Shown: in pieces, positions 43,742-53,831 of the stretch
Numbering within the stretch: position 1 is the stretch's first letter
Layout: each line of letters begins with the position of its first letter
Assembly (NCBI GenBank): GCA_009779895.1
Contig: WRBB01000011.1
Span: 1-64,000 of the forward strand
Direction: 5' to 3'
Length of the DNA stretch: 64,000 nucleotides
Source: Lachnospiraceae bacterium
Lineage (GTDB): Bacteria > Bacillota > Clostridia > Lachnospirales > Lachnospiraceae
Translations under genes and position numbers: made by a program
The notes under the pieces: generated by a model
What the model was told of the DNA's origin: nothing
The model's input: only the letters and a program-made list of their open reading frames with translations
The model's database searches: none

Positions 43742-45427
43742 TTATAAACTTTTTTGCTGTGCTTGTTTATGTTCCAAACGCTTCGCCTTTTTTGCTTTCT
43801 CCGGTATAATCGTAAATGCAATATTATTGGCATGATCCGCACATCTTTCTAAATCCGTAATCATATCCGTAAAGAACACACCACTTTGTGGGGCACAAGC
43901 TTCTTCTTTCAAACGCTCTATATGATTTTCAATAAAATCCACCGACAATTCGTCTACTTCGTCTTCCAATGCGACAATCTGCGACAAACTCGGCTCATCC
44001 TGACGTTCAAAGACTTCCATCGCTTTCACTGCCAACGCAACCGTCACTTCACTTAATTCTTTTAATTCTTCTATGGCGGCTTCCGTAAATCTTAAATTTC
44101 CCTCCGCAATCACCACGGTATATTCGGCAATATTTTCCGCATGGTCGCCAATCCGTTCCATGTCAGAAAGGGTTCGAAACATCTCCCCTACTTTCTTTGC
44201 TTCATGAATAGACAAACGCATATTATTAATCCAAACCAACTTTGCTGAAATGCTATGATTCAAATAATTGAGAATATCTTCATTTTCAACGACTTTTCTT
44301 GCTTTCTCTACATCTTTTTGGAAAAATGCCTCCAATGCCAATTTTAGGTTTTCATTGGCAATTTTTCCCATGCGGCATAATTCAAGATGTGCATTAAGCA
44401 CTGCAACACCCGGCGATTGCAACAATTTTGCATCCGCGCTATCCAAATACATCAATTTCTTTTCGTATGTTCTGTCTGCACCATCCGCTTTCAGCGGTAC
44501 AATTTTTTCCATCAACTTGGCCACAGGTCCAATAAAAGGTAAAATCAAAAACATCGTGGCAAAATTATACAAGGTGTGGAACATAGCCACCTGTCGTGCC
44601 GTTTCAGCCCATGTATGCTGAAACCACTGTAAAATAGCCGGAAACACAAAAACCAAAGTACCAAATACTGCACTTCCAATAATATCAAACATGATATGGA
44701 ATAATGCCGCACGTTTGCTTTGGCGATTGGCCGGTATGGAAGCCAACACCGTAGTGATGCTTGTTCCGATGTTTGTGCCCAGTATAATAAAAGCGGACGT
44801 TTCAAAAGGAATCGGTACACCATTTAAATGCATCGTAACCAAAAGCCCCATGGTAGCCGATGAACTCTGCACCACAGCAGTAAATGCAAAACCGGCAACC
44901 AAGGCCAAAAACGGATTTTCAAAGGCTGTTAACATGGCATTAAAGCCGGGTTGATCCGCAATACCACGTAGCGGTGTTCCCATTACCGTAATACCAAAGA
45001 AAAGGATACCAAAACCTAAAATGACATAACCGATGTTTTTAATGCTTCTCTTTTTTACAAACAGATACATAATAATCCCAACAAAAATAAATAGGGGCGC
45101 AACTGTATCAATCCGAAAAGCAATCAACTGTGCACTAAACGTGGTCCCCACATTGGCACCCAAAATAATACCAATGGCCTGGGTTAAATTCATCAAACCG
45201 GAGTTGACAAAACTAACGGTCATAATGGTGGTTGCCGTCGAACTATTAATCGCAATGGTCGCAAGAATACCAACGATGACCGCAAACACCCGATTTGAGG
45301 TTGCTTTTTGCAAAATACTCTGCAAACGTTCACCGGCAATCAGCTCGATCCCACCTGACATCATTTTCATACCAAATAAGAACAAACCCAAACCACCGGC
45401 AACTAAAAATATACTTTCCAAACTCAT
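43742..45427 (-). CDS. Na+/phosphate symporter family protein with PhoU-like domain
   Basis: A 561-residue NptA/YjbB-type protein. The first 310 residues are membrane helices with the duplicated serine-rich motif (NSSTATTIMTV and QSSSATMGLLV) that forms the ion and phosphate path. The C-terminal part (about 330-545) is a PhoU-like helical bundle with GDHAENIAEYTVV and ERCADHANNIAF. It imports or exports phosphate with sodium. GGAGAAGG lies just upstream of the ATG. It is 50 bases after serA on the same strand, without a clear terminator between, so it may be the tail of the biosynthetic operon. Confidence 0.85.
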   Translation of the reverse strand: MSLESIFLVAGGLGLFLFGMKMMSGGIELIAGERLQSILQKATSNRVFAVIVGILATIAINSSTATTIMTVSFVNSGLMNLTQAIGIILGANVGTTFSAQLIAFRIDTVAPLFIFVGIIMYLFVKKRSIKNIGYVILGFGILFFGITVMGTPLRGIADQPGFNAMLTAFENPFLALVAGFAFTAVVQSSSATMGLLVTMHLNGVPIPFETSAFIILGTNIGTSITTVLASIPANRQSKRAALFHIMFDIIGSAVFGTLVFVFPAILQWFQHTWAETARQVAMFHTLYNFATMFLILPFIGPVAKLMEKIVPLKADGADRTYEKKLMYLDSADAKLLQSPGVAVLNAHLELCRMGKIANENLKLALEAFFQKDVEKARKVVENEDILNYLNHSISAKLVWINNMRLSIHEAKKVGEMFRTLSDMERIGDHAENIAEYTVVIAEGNLRFTEAAIEELKELSEVTVALAVKAMEVFERQDEPSLSQIVALEDEVDELSVDFIENHIERLKEEACAPQSGVFFTDMITDLERCADHANNIAFTIIPEKAKKAKRLEHKQAQQKSL

Positions 45428-45477
45428 TTACCTTCTCCAATCTACTCTATCTTTTTAAAGTTTTTTGGCAATCCCCC

Positions 45478-46638
45478 TTAAACTTTTCGCACGCGCAATA
45501 CACCTTTGATTGCAGACAGTGCTTTTTCCACACACTGCTCCACATCTGCATCTACTTCCATCATCGTATAAGCATATTTCTCTTTGCTCTTATTGAGAAT
45601 GGTATGAATATTGATGTTTTGGCTCGCAAAAAAATCGGTAAACTGACTCAGCATGGTAGGGATATTTCTATGTAAAATCGTTATGCGTGTACGCTCACCC
45701 TTTTTACCCATAACACAATCGGGAAAATTCACAGAATTTACAATATTGCCATGCTCTAAAAAATTCACCACTTCTTTACAAACCATAACAGCACAGTTAT
45801 CTTCCGACTCTTCTGTGGAAGCACCTAAATGCGGAATCACAATCGCACCTTTTACACCTGTCATCTCCTTGGTCGGAAAATCTGTTACATAACGCTTTAC
45901 CTTACCGGTCAGCAAGGCATCCACCATGTCTTCCGAATTCACCAAAATATCCCGAGCAAAATTCAAAATAACCACACCATCTTTCATCAAACTCAAGGAA
46001 TTTTTGCAAATCATATTTTTGGTATCCGCAACTGCCGGTACATTCAAAGAAATATAATCACAATCCTTGAAGATTTCATCCATGGTTTTTGCATGGTGAA
46101 TGCTACGGGATAACTGCCAGGCTGATTCCACAGACATATAAGGATCAAAACCATACACATCCATGCCCAAATGCGTGGCTGCATTTGCCACCATCACCCC
46201 AATGGCGCCCAAACCAATCACACCCAATTTTTTGCCCATCAATTCTGTACCGGCAAAAGAACTTTTTTTCTTTTCCGTCACTTTTGCAATATCACCATCT
46301 TCTTCATACTCTTGCACCCAGTTGATGCCGCCGATGATATCACGCGCAGCCAATAGCATACCGGCCAAAACCAATTCTTTTACCCCATTGGCATTGGCAC
46401 CGGGGGTATTAAATACTACAATCCCATCCTCTGCACATTTATCCAAAGGAATATTATTCACACCCGCACCGGCTCTGGCAATGGCTTTGAGGTTTTCCCC
46501 CAATTCCAGCTCATGAACGCTGGCACTACGCACCAAAATAGCATCCGCCTCGGCCAAATTTTCCGTCTCTTGATAATCAGAACCCAAACGTTCCAACCCT
46601 ACCTTTGCAATGGGATTTAAGCAATGATATTTAAACAT
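45478..46638 (-). CDS. serA: D-3-phosphoglycerate dehydrogenase
   Basis: A 386-residue SerA of the short type, with the NAD-binding motif GKKLGVIGLGAIG near 135, the catalytic segment HLGASTEESEDN, and a C-terminal ACT domain (about 315-386). It oxidises 3-phosphoglycerate in the first step of serine synthesis, and the ACT domain suggests serine feedback. The ATG at 46638 is chosen over an upstream start at 46659, because GAGGAG lies ten bases before it and the protein then begins at the family position. It overlaps the serC stop by eight bases, showing coupled translation. Confidence 0.93.
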   Translation of the reverse strand: MFKYHCLNPIAKVGLERLGSDYQETENLAEADAILVRSASVHELELGENLKAIARAGAGVNNIPLDKCAEDGIVVFNTPGANANGVKELVLAGMLLAARDIIGGINWVQEYEEDGDIAKVTEKKKSSFAGTELMGKKLGVIGLGAIGVMVANAATHLGMDVYGFDPYMSVESAWQLSRSIHHAKTMDEIFKDCDYISLNVPAVADTKNMICKNSLSLMKDGVVILNFARDILVNSEDMVDALLTGKVKRYVTDFPTKEMTGVKGAIVIPHLGASTEESEDNCAVMVCKEVVNFLEHGNIVNSVNFPDCVMGKKGERTRITILHRNIPTMLSQFTDFFASQNINIHTILNKSKEKYAYTMMEVDADVEQCVEKALSAIKGVLRVRKV

Positions 46639-47722
46639 AATGCATATTCTCCTCTTCAAATTTTCTCATAAATGCCACCAAGGCTTCTACCCCGGCAATT
46701 GGCATAGCATTGTAAATACTGGCACGCATCCCACCCACAGAACGATGCCCTTTTAGATTTTCAAATCCAACTGCCTTTGCCTCTTTGATAAATTTCTCAT
46801 CCACCGCATCCTTTCCTGTTATAAAAGGCACATTCATCAAAGAACGGTCTTTTTTTACCACAGGACTGCGAAATAATTTGCTCTCTTCCAAAAAGTCATA
46901 CAATATACCTGCTTTTTTTAGGTTCATCTCTTGAACAGCCTTTAAGCCACCTAAGCCTTTTAACCATTGAAATACCTTGCCACAGATATAAATGCTGTAA
47001 GCGGGTGGTGTATTATACATGGAATCGTTTTCCGCATGGGTTTTATAAGACAACATCGTCGGCATACCCGCCGGGATTTCCGCCCCGATCAAATCTTCAC
47101 GTATAATCACAATGGTAACCCCTGCCGGGCCCACGTTTTTTTGTGCGCCGGCATAAATTACACCATATTGAGACACATCAACCGGCTCTGACAAAATACA
47201 AGAAGACATATCAGATACCAACGTCTTACCCTTGGTATTGGGTAACGCGGAAAATTTTGTACCATAAATGGTATTGTTTTCACAAATATGCACATAATCG
47301 GCATCTTCTGAAATCGGTAAATCTGAGCAATCCGGAATATAAGAAAATATTTTATCCTCTGAAGAAGCGATTTTGTTGGCCTTACCAAACTTCCCGCATT
47401 CCTGCGCTGCTTTTTTCGCCCATTGACCGGTAACAATAAAATCCGCCACCCCATTTTTCATCAAATTCATAGGCACCATGGCAAATTGCAAGGAAGCACC
47501 TCCCTGCAAAAACAATACCTTATAATGATCCGGTATCTCCATTAAATCACGTAAATCCGCCTCCGCTCTTTGCATAATATCCATATAAGCTTTGGAACGA
47601 TGGCTCATTTCCATCACCGACATGCCGGTTCCTTGATAATCCAGCATTTCCTCCGCTGCTGCTTGTAATACCGCTTCCGGCAATATCGCCGGCCCCGCCG
47701 AAAAGTTATAAACCCTACTCAT
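46631..47722 (-). CDS. serC: Phosphoserine aminotransferase
   Basis: A 363-residue PLP aminotransferase making phosphoserine from 3-phosphohydroxypyruvate. It opens with the family start VYNFSAGPAILPEAVL and has the PLP lysine in YAGAQKNVGPAGVT. The ATG at 47722 was chosen because AAAGGAGG precedes it and the product starts with MSRVYNFSAGPA; a longer frame to 47785 adds a lysine-rich stretch unlike the family. It is 31 bases after ilvB and overlaps serA. Confidence 0.95.
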   Translation of the reverse strand: MSRVYNFSAGPAILPEAVLQAAAEEMLDYQGTGMSVMEMSHRSKAYMDIMQRAEADLRDLMEIPDHYKVLFLQGGASLQFAMVPMNLMKNGVADFIVTGQWAKKAAQECGKFGKANKIASSEDKIFSYIPDCSDLPISEDADYVHICENNTIYGTKFSALPNTKGKTLVSDMSSCILSEPVDVSQYGVIYAGAQKNVGPAGVTIVIIREDLIGAEIPAGMPTMLSYKTHAENDSMYNTPPAYSIYICGKVFQWLKGLGGLKAVQEMNLKKAGILYDFLEESKLFRSPVVKKDRSLMNVPFITGKDAVDEKFIKEAKAVGFENLKGHRSVGGMRASIYNAMPIAGVEALVAFMRKFEEENMHYV

Positions 47723-47753
47723 GTAAAACCTCCTTTTATATGCTTTTTCTTTT

Positions 47754-49427
47754 TTATTTTTTATCTTCTGAATCAAACACTTCACTTAAGCCGGCTCCCG
47801 GTGCTACCATCGGCCAAACTTTGCCACCGCAGTCAATTTGACAATCAATCAAAATTGGTTTTTGAGCAGATAATGCCTGTTCAAAGGCTTTTGAAAATGC
47901 TTCCGGCGTTGTAACCTTTATCCCAATCGCCCCCATAGCCTCCGCAACTTTCACAAAATCTACCACATCATCTAAAATAGTAGCCGAATAACGCTTTTCA
48001 TAAAACAATTCCTGCCACTGATGGACCATACCAAGCACATGATTATTAATGACCACTTGAATAATGGGAATCTTGCTTCTCACCGCCGTAGCCATTTCGT
48101 TTAAATTCATACGGAAACAACCATCTCCGGCAATATTGATCACCGTTTTATCCGGGCAACCCAACTTTGCACCCAAAGCGGCACCCAAGCCAAAACCCAT
48201 GGTACCTAAACCACCTGATGAAATAAAACTACGTGGTTTTTCATACAAATAATACTGCGCCGCCCACATCTGATGTTGCCCCACCTCTGTGACAATCACC
48301 GCCTCACCTTTGGTCTGACGATAAATTTCTTTTACAACACCCGGTCCTGTCAGTCTATCCGTGCTATCACGCAGGGGAAATTGCCGCAAATAAGACTCTA
48401 TTTTTTTCATCCACTCCGGATGATATTGCTGTTCTAATCTTTGATTGATTTTCTCTAAAACCTGTTTGATATCTCCGGTAATGCTTTGGCTAACCATGAC
48501 ATTTTTATTGATTTCCGCAACGTCAATGTCTATTTGCAAGATTTTAGCGTGGGTGGCAAACTTCCCAACATTGCCTGTCACCCTGTCACTAAACCGACCA
48601 CCTAACACAACCAATAAATCACATTCACTGACCCCATAATTGGAAGTCTTGGTACCATGCATACCCAACATACCCGTATAACGCGGACTCGTTCCCGAAA
48701 AACCGCCTTTTCCCATCAAGGAATCTGTCACCGGTGCATCCAACAATTCCACAAATCGGCGTACTTCCTCGCCTGCATTGGAAGATACAACACCACCACC
48801 AACAAATACATAAGGTTTTTGAGATTCTTTCATCATCTGAATCCCTTTTTCAATTTCTTCCATGTCTAAATCTATGGCTTCCACATCATCCATGGAACTA
48901 TCTTGCCATTTGTATTCGCATTGATTTGCCGTAATATCTTTGGGAATATCCACCAACACCGGCCCCGGACGGCCTGAGCGAGCAATCCGAAAGGCATGGC
49001 GAATGGTATCTGCCAAATCTTCCACATCTTTTACGATAAAATTGTGTTTGGTAATGGGCATAGTAATGCCAGCAATATCTATCTCTTGAAAGCTATCTTT
49101 GCCCAACAATGCCAAACCAACATTACAAGTAATGGCAACCACCGGACTGGAATCCATATAGGCTGTGGCAATGCCTGTCACTAAGTTGGTCGCCCCCGGG
49201 CCGCTGGTGGCAATACAAACACCTACCTGACCCGTGGCTCTGGCATAACCATCCGCAGCGTGAGCCGCACCCTGCTCATGAGAGGTTAACACATGATGTA
49301 TGTCGCCTCTGTGTTGATACAAAGCATCATATACATTTAAAACCGCTCCACCGGGGAAACCAAAAACGGTATCCACACCTTGCTCTTTCAAACATTGAAT
49401 GACAACTTCTGCTCCTGTTACTTTCAT
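47754..49427 (-). CDS. ilvB: Acetolactate synthase large subunit
   Basis: A 557-residue thiamine diphosphate enzyme. The catalytic glutamate is in SHEQGAAHAADGYARATG, and the cofactor site GDGCFRMNLNEMATAVR leads to VINNHVLG. It joins two pyruvate molecules, or pyruvate and 2-oxobutyrate, in valine/leucine and isoleucine synthesis. It is the full catalytic type, about the usual length. No ilvN small regulatory subunit gene lies in this window, although the order ilvB-ilvN is usual. GGGGAG precedes the ATG, twelve bases after ilvD. Confidence 0.92.
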   Translation of the reverse strand: MKVTGAEVVIQCLKEQGVDTVFGFPGGAVLNVYDALYQHRGDIHHVLTSHEQGAAHAADGYARATGQVGVCIATSGPGATNLVTGIATAYMDSSPVVAITCNVGLALLGKDSFQEIDIAGITMPITKHNFIVKDVEDLADTIRHAFRIARSGRPGPVLVDIPKDITANQCEYKWQDSSMDDVEAIDLDMEEIEKGIQMMKESQKPYVFVGGGVVSSNAGEEVRRFVELLDAPVTDSLMGKGGFSGTSPRYTGMLGMHGTKTSNYGVSECDLLVVLGGRFSDRVTGNVGKFATHAKILQIDIDVAEINKNVMVSQSITGDIKQVLEKINQRLEQQYHPEWMKKIESYLRQFPLRDSTDRLTGPGVVKEIYRQTKGEAVIVTEVGQHQMWAAQYYLYEKPRSFISSGGLGTMGFGLGAALGAKLGCPDKTVINIAGDGCFRMNLNEMATAVRSKIPIIQVVINNHVLGMVHQWQELFYEKRYSATILDDVVDFVKVAEAMGAIGIKVTTPEAFSKAFEQALSAQKPILIDCQIDCGGKVWPMVAPGAGLSEVFDSEDKK

Positions 49428-49438
49428 ACGCCGCTCCC

Positions 49439-51121
49439 CTACTCAATTTCCAAGATCGCACCGCGATTTCCGGATGTCACCATCTTTTCATAACGTGCCA
49501 AATACCCTGTTGTCACCTTTGGTTGCCTTGGCCGCCAAGCCTTGCGGCGTTTTTCTAGTTCCGCTTCGCTGACATCCAATTCTAATTTATATTCCGGAAT
49601 ATTGATTTTAATGATATCTCCCTCTTCCACCAATGCGATGGGACCGCCTACGGCTGCCTCCGGAGAAATATGCCCAATGGATGCACCACGGGATGCACCA
49701 CTAAAACGTCCATCCGTAATCAATGCCACCGACTCACCCAAACCATAACCGGCAATGGCTGACGTCGGATTGAGCATCTCGCGCATGCCCGGTCCGCCTT
49801 TTGGCCCTTCATAACGAATGACAATCACATCTCCCGGGTTGATGTTTCCGGCTTTGATTGCTTCCGTACATGCCTCATCACTTTCAAAAATACGAGCGGG
49901 GCCTTGATGTACCATCATCTCAGGTACCACAGCTGATCGTTTCACCACACTGCCATGCGGTGCTAAATTTCCGGTCAAAACCGCAATACCACCTGTTTTG
50001 CTATAAGGATTGTCAATGGGGCGAATGATTTCCGGGTCTTGATTGACCGAACCTAAAATGTTTTCACCCAGAGTTTTTCCGGTCACCGTCAAACATTCGG
50101 TATACAACAAATCTTTTTTATCTAACTCTGCCATCACAGCATGCACCCCGCCTGCCACGTCTAGCTCTTCGATATAGTTGTGCCCCGCCGGTGCCAGATG
50201 GCATAAATTGGGTGTTTTTTCACTGATTGGATTGGCATCCCGAATATCCAATGCCATGCCTATTTCATGAGCGATGGCCGGAATATGCAACATACTATTG
50301 GTAGAGCAACCCAATGCCATATCCACCGTCAAAGCATTCCAAATGGCCTTTTCCGTCATAATATCACGGGGGCAAATATTTTCACGCCACAATTCCATCA
50401 CCTGCATACCCGCTTGTTTTGCCAATTGAATGCGTGACATATAAACTGCCGGAATGGTACCATTGCCTTTTAAGCCCATACCCAACACTTCTGTCAAACA
50501 GTTCATGCTATTTGCCGTATACATACCCGAGCAAGAACCACAGGTTGGACATGCGGTATTTTCCAATTCCAACACCTCTTCATCCGTAAGCTTCCCGGCT
50601 GCATGAGCCCCAACAGCCTCAAACATACTGGAAAGACTTGTTTTTTTCCCTTGAAAACGACCTGCCAACATAGGCCCACCGCTGACAAAAATGGTAGGTA
50701 CATTGATTCTGGCTGCCGCCATCAAAAGTCCCGGTACATTTTTATCACAATTGGGAATCATAACCAAAGCATCAAAAGCGTGGGCAATCGCCATCGCCTC
50801 TGTGGAATCACAAATCAAATCACGGGTAATCAAAGAATACTTCATGCCAATATGTCCCATAGCCAAACCATCACAAACAGCAATCGCCGGAAAGGAAAGG
50901 GGCGTTCCGCCGTTCATGGCCACTCCCATCTTCACCGCCTCCGCAATTTTATCTATATTCACATGGCCGGGCACAATCTCATTATGAGAACTAACGATAC
51001 CAACCAATGGTCGCTTCATTTCTTCATCTGTCAAACCCACTGCTTTCAATAAGGAACGTTGTGGAGATGTTCCGATCCCTTTTGTAATAGAATCACTTTT
51101 TTTTACGCCTTTGTTTTGCAT
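49439..51121 (-). CDS. ilvD: Dihydroxy-acid dehydratase
   Basis: A 560-residue iron-sulfur dehydratase forming the 2-oxo acid precursors of valine, leucine and isoleucine. Cluster and metal motifs are seen: NCDKNVPG and [18 protein letters not shown]. The C-terminal [15 protein letters not shown] and [11 protein letters not shown] are family hallmarks. The ATG at 51121 is preferred to a GTG at 51127, since GAGG lies five bases before it. It starts seven bases after the leuB stop. Confidence 0.95.
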   Translation of the reverse strand: MQNKGVKKSDSITKGIGTSPQRSLLKAVGLTDEEMKRPLVGIVSSHNEIVPGHVNIDKIAEAVKMGVAMNGGTPLSFPAIAVCDGLAMGHIGMKYSLITRDLICDSTEAMAIAHAFDALVMIPNCDKNVPGLLMAAARINVPTIFVSGGPMLAGRFQGKKTSLSSMFEAVGAHAAGKLTDEEVLELENTACPTCGSCSGMYTANSMNCLTEVLGMGLKGNGTIPAVYMSRIQLAKQAGMQVMELWRENICPRDIMTEKAIWNALTVDMALGCSTNSMLHIPAIAHEIGMALDIRDANPISEKTPNLCHLAPAGHNYIEELDVAGGVHAVMAELDKKDLLYTECLTVTGKTLGENILGSVNQDPEIIRPIDNPYSKTGGIAVLTGNLAPHGSVVKRSAVVPEMMVHQGPARIFESDEACTEAIKAGNINPGDVIVIRYEGPKGGPGMREMLNPTSAIAGYGLGESVALITDGRFSGASRGASIGHISPEAAVGGPIALVEEGDIIKINIPEYKLELDVSEAELEKRRKAWRPRQPKVTTGYLARYEKMVTSGNRGAILEIE

Positions 51122-51128
51122 ATGCACC

Positions 51129-52235
51129 TCACCTTTCCATACGATACGTTTTTTCTATTCGCTTACATATCTCGTCACCCATTTGCACTGTATTGACTTG
51201 TATTTTTTCTTCTGACATGATATCAATAGTACGATACCCCGCCTTTAATACTTCTGTTATGGCTGTCTCTATCGCGGCCGCCTCTTGTTCCAAATCAAAA
51301 GTATAACGCAACATCATCGCTGCCGACAAGATGGTTGCAATGGGATTGGCAATGCCCAAACCGGCAATGTCCGGCGCAGAGCCCCCACTTGGCTCATACA
51401 AACCAAACTTGGATTCATTTAAACTCGCCGACGGTAACATACCGATGGAACCTGTTATCATACTTGCTTCATCAGAGAGGATATCACCAAACATATTCTC
51501 TGTTAATATCACATCAAAATCAGCCGGGTTTTTAACCAACTGCATGGCACAATTATCTACCAACATATGCTCCAAAACAACATCTAAATAATCCGAATGG
51601 ACTTCTGTCACAATCTTGCGCCAAAGTCTGGAAGAATCCAACACGTTGACTTTATCTACACTACATACCTTACCACGACGCTTTCGGGCAATTTCAAAAG
51701 CCCGTATGGCAATGCGCCGAATTTCGTTTTCTTGATAAATCAATTCATCCTTGGCCGTTAACACACCATTTATTACTTCCGTTGAACGTTTGCCAAAATA
51801 TAAACCACCTGTTAACTCCCGCACAATCATCATGTCAAATCCTTGATTGGCAATTTCTTCCCGCAGCGGACAAGCATTTTTTAATGCCGGATATAAAAAG
51901 GCCGGACGTAAGTTTGCAAATAAATTGAGTTCTTTTCGCATTTTTAAAAGGCCTGCCTCCGGGCGCCTATCCGGCTCCAACTGATACCAAGCTGAACTGT
52001 TTGGATCACCACCAATGGACCCCATCAAAACCCCATCACATTTTTTTGCCTGAAAAACTGTTTCCTCCGTCAAGGGGACACCACATGCATCAATGGATGC
52101 ACCACCCAACAAAAGGGATTCGTACGTGATATTGTGATTATAAACCTGCTCGATCCGCCTTAGCACCTTGATTGCCTCCGCTACGATTTCCGGACCAATG
52201 CCATCCCCTTTTATCACTCCTATTTTTAATTGCAT
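51129..52235 (-). CDS. leuB: 3-isopropylmalate dehydrogenase
   Basis: A 368-residue leucine-pathway enzyme with family motifs [13 protein letters not shown], the substrate site [16 protein letters not shown], and [10 protein letters not shown]-like [15 protein letters not shown]. It is the first gene of the leuB-ilvD-ilvB-serC-serA run. AGGAGA precedes the ATG. The 94 bases upstream hold the yajC terminator and no recognisable T-box leader, leucine-rich leader peptide or strong promoter, so control may be post-terminator read-through or a weak promoter. leuA, leuC and leuD are not in the window. Confidence 0.93.
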   Translation of the reverse strand: MQLKIGVIKGDGIGPEIVAEAIKVLRRIEQVYNHNITYESLLLGGASIDACGVPLTEETVFQAKKCDGVLMGSIGGDPNSSAWYQLEPDRRPEAGLLKMRKELNLFANLRPAFLYPALKNACPLREEIANQGFDMMIVRELTGGLYFGKRSTEVINGVLTAKDELIYQENEIRRIAIRAFEIARKRRGKVCSVDKVNVLDSSRLWRKIVTEVHSDYLDVVLEHMLVDNCAMQLVKNPADFDVILTENMFGDILSDEASMITGSIGMLPSASLNESKFGLYEPSGGSAPDIAGLGIANPIATILSAAMMLRYTFDLEQEAAAIETAITEVLKAGYRTIDIMSEEKIQVNTVQMGDEICKRIEKTYRMER

Positions 52236-52285
52236 ATTTTCTTTCTCCTAAACCGAAAACAAAATGTAACTTTGTAATAGAGGAA

Positions 52286-52312
52286 AACCGAAAGCAAATA
52301 CTGCCTTCGGTT
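52286..52312 (-). terminator. Terminator after yajC
   Basis: On the minus strand AACCGAAGGC (52303-52312) pairs with GCTTTCGGTT (52286-52295) with one mismatch, and TTCC follows. It lies 18 bases after the yajC stop and before leuB. Confidence 0.7.
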
Positions 52313-52329
52313 CCATTTCTTTTTTTTAT

Positions 52330-52623
52330 TTAATCAGCATTTTGCTTTTCAATCTGCGCAATCGCAGATTTTTGCATTGGAATACGGCAGTTTTTATTAT
52401 TTCCAAATTCCACAATCACATCTTCCTCTTGTACATCAATCAGTACACCATAAAAGCCGCTCGTGGTCAAAACAGTATCCCCTACTGCCATCTCTGCAAG
52501 CATCGCCTTTACCCTTGCACGCTCTTTTCTTTGTGGCCGAAACATAAAAAACCACATGGCACCTATCAGTAAAACCCACACCAGTAGCATGGGGCCTCCC
52601 AATTCTAAAAATCCGTCTCCCAT
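52330..52623 (-). CDS. yajC: Preprotein translocase subunit YajC
   Basis: A 97-residue membrane protein with one N-terminal helix (about 10-28) and the family segment FMFRPQRKERARVKAML, followed by a small beta domain (GDTVLTTSGFYGVLI). It is an accessory part of the Sec translocon. AAGGAGG precedes the ATG. It follows tgt, the classical tgt-yajC gene order seen in many bacteria, which supports both calls. Confidence 0.92.
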   Translation of the reverse strand: MGDGFLELGGPMLLVWVLLIGAMWFFMFRPQRKERARVKAMLAEMAVGDTVLTTSGFYGVLIDVQEEDVIVEFGNNKNCRIPMQKSAIAQIEKQNAD

Positions 52624-52696
52624 AATAAACCTCCTTGAAATTTATAACGCAAACTCTGCAACGCCAATACGACTATAATACACAAATTTTCCCGTT

Positions 52697-53821
52697 TCAG
52701 CAAGTTAAATTTTTAACTTTCTCGTCTTTGTACACACGAAAAGCACCCATTTCCAAAGCATTTCGTATCTCTTCCATCATATTGTTATAAAAATATAAGT
52801 TATGAAGTACACACAAACGCATCCCTAACATTTCTTTTGCTTTTAATAAATGGCGAATATAAGCACGAGAATAACTTTGACATGCAGGGCAAGGGCAATT
52901 TTCTGCAATGGGTCTTTCGTCCAATTCAAATTTTGCATTGAATAGATTTAATTTTCCAAAATCAGTATACACATGTCCATGACGGCCATTGCGACTGGGG
53001 TAAACACAATCAAAAAAATCTACCCCTCGTTCCACTGCCTCTAATATATTCACCGGCGTACCCACACCCATCAAATAAGTGGGTTTCTCATCCGGCAAAT
53101 GTGGTATCACCACATCTAAAATACGATACATATCTTCGTGACTTTCCCCAACGGCCAGACCACCAATGGCATAACCTGCCATATCCATATCCGCCAAAAT
53201 CTTAGCATGCTCCACGCGAACCCGCTCATGAATGCCACCTTGATTGATGCCAAATAATAATTGCGCCGGGTTGATGGTATCAGAGCGTTGATTCAGTCGC
53301 TTCATCTCCGCTTGACAACGTTTAAGCCAACGAGTAGTGCGCGCCACCGAATCCATCAAATATATCTTGTCAGAAGTGCTGGCGGGACATTCATCAAAGG
53401 CCATCGCAATGGTTGCGCCCAAATTTGACTGAATCTGCATGCTTTCCTCAGGCCCCATAAAAATCCTACGACCATCTATATGAGACTTAAAATAAACGCC
53501 CTCTTCTTTTATTTTTCTGGTACTTGCCAAAGAAAAAACCTGAAAACCACCTGAATCTGTTAATATGGGCCGGTCCCAATTCATAAAGGTATGCAAACCA
53601 CCTAATTTTTTGATTACCGCATCACCGGGGCGCAAATGCAAATGATAGGTATTGGAAAGTTGCACCTGCGTTTTTATTTGCTTTAAGTCATCTGTGGAAA
53701 CAGCACCTTTGATGGCGGCGGCCGTACCCACATTCATAAAGACCGGGGTTTCGATGACGCCATGAACCGTATGGAGACGCCCGCGCTTGGCCCGGTCTTC
53801 TTTTTTGATTAATTCGTACAT
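52697..53821 (-). CDS. tgt: Queuine tRNA-ribosyltransferase
   Basis: A 374-residue tRNA-guanine transglycosylase that exchanges guanine 34 for preQ1 in GUN-anticodon tRNAs. It has the active-site aspartate motif LTDSGGFQVFSLAS, the second aspartate region GVDFFDCVYPSRNGRHG, and a zinc site near CPCPACQSYSRAYIRHL. The ATG at 53821 was chosen because GAGGT lies upstream and it gives the normal start MYELIKKEDRAKRG; a longer frame would overlap the L,D-transpeptidase gene. Confidence 0.94.
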   Translation of the reverse strand: MYELIKKEDRAKRGRLHTVHGVIETPVFMNVGTAAAIKGAVSTDDLKQIKTQVQLSNTYHLHLRPGDAVIKKLGGLHTFMNWDRPILTDSGGFQVFSLASTRKIKEEGVYFKSHIDGRRIFMGPEESMQIQSNLGATIAMAFDECPASTSDKIYLMDSVARTTRWLKRCQAEMKRLNQRSDTINPAQLLFGINQGGIHERVRVEHAKILADMDMAGYAIGGLAVGESHEDMYRILDVVIPHLPDEKPTYLMGVGTPVNILEAVERGVDFFDCVYPSRNGRHGHVYTDFGKLNLFNAKFELDERPIAENCPCPACQSYSRAYIRHLLKAKEMLGMRLCVLHNLYFYNNMMEEIRNALEMGAFRVYKDEKVKNLTC

Positions 53822-53831
53822 AGTTACCTCA

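Noticed and set aside
52236-52329. T-box or amino-acid leader before leuB
   Set aside because: The 94 bases are too short for a T-box and contain only the yajC terminator hairpin. No T-box consensus or leucine-rich leader peptide was seen.
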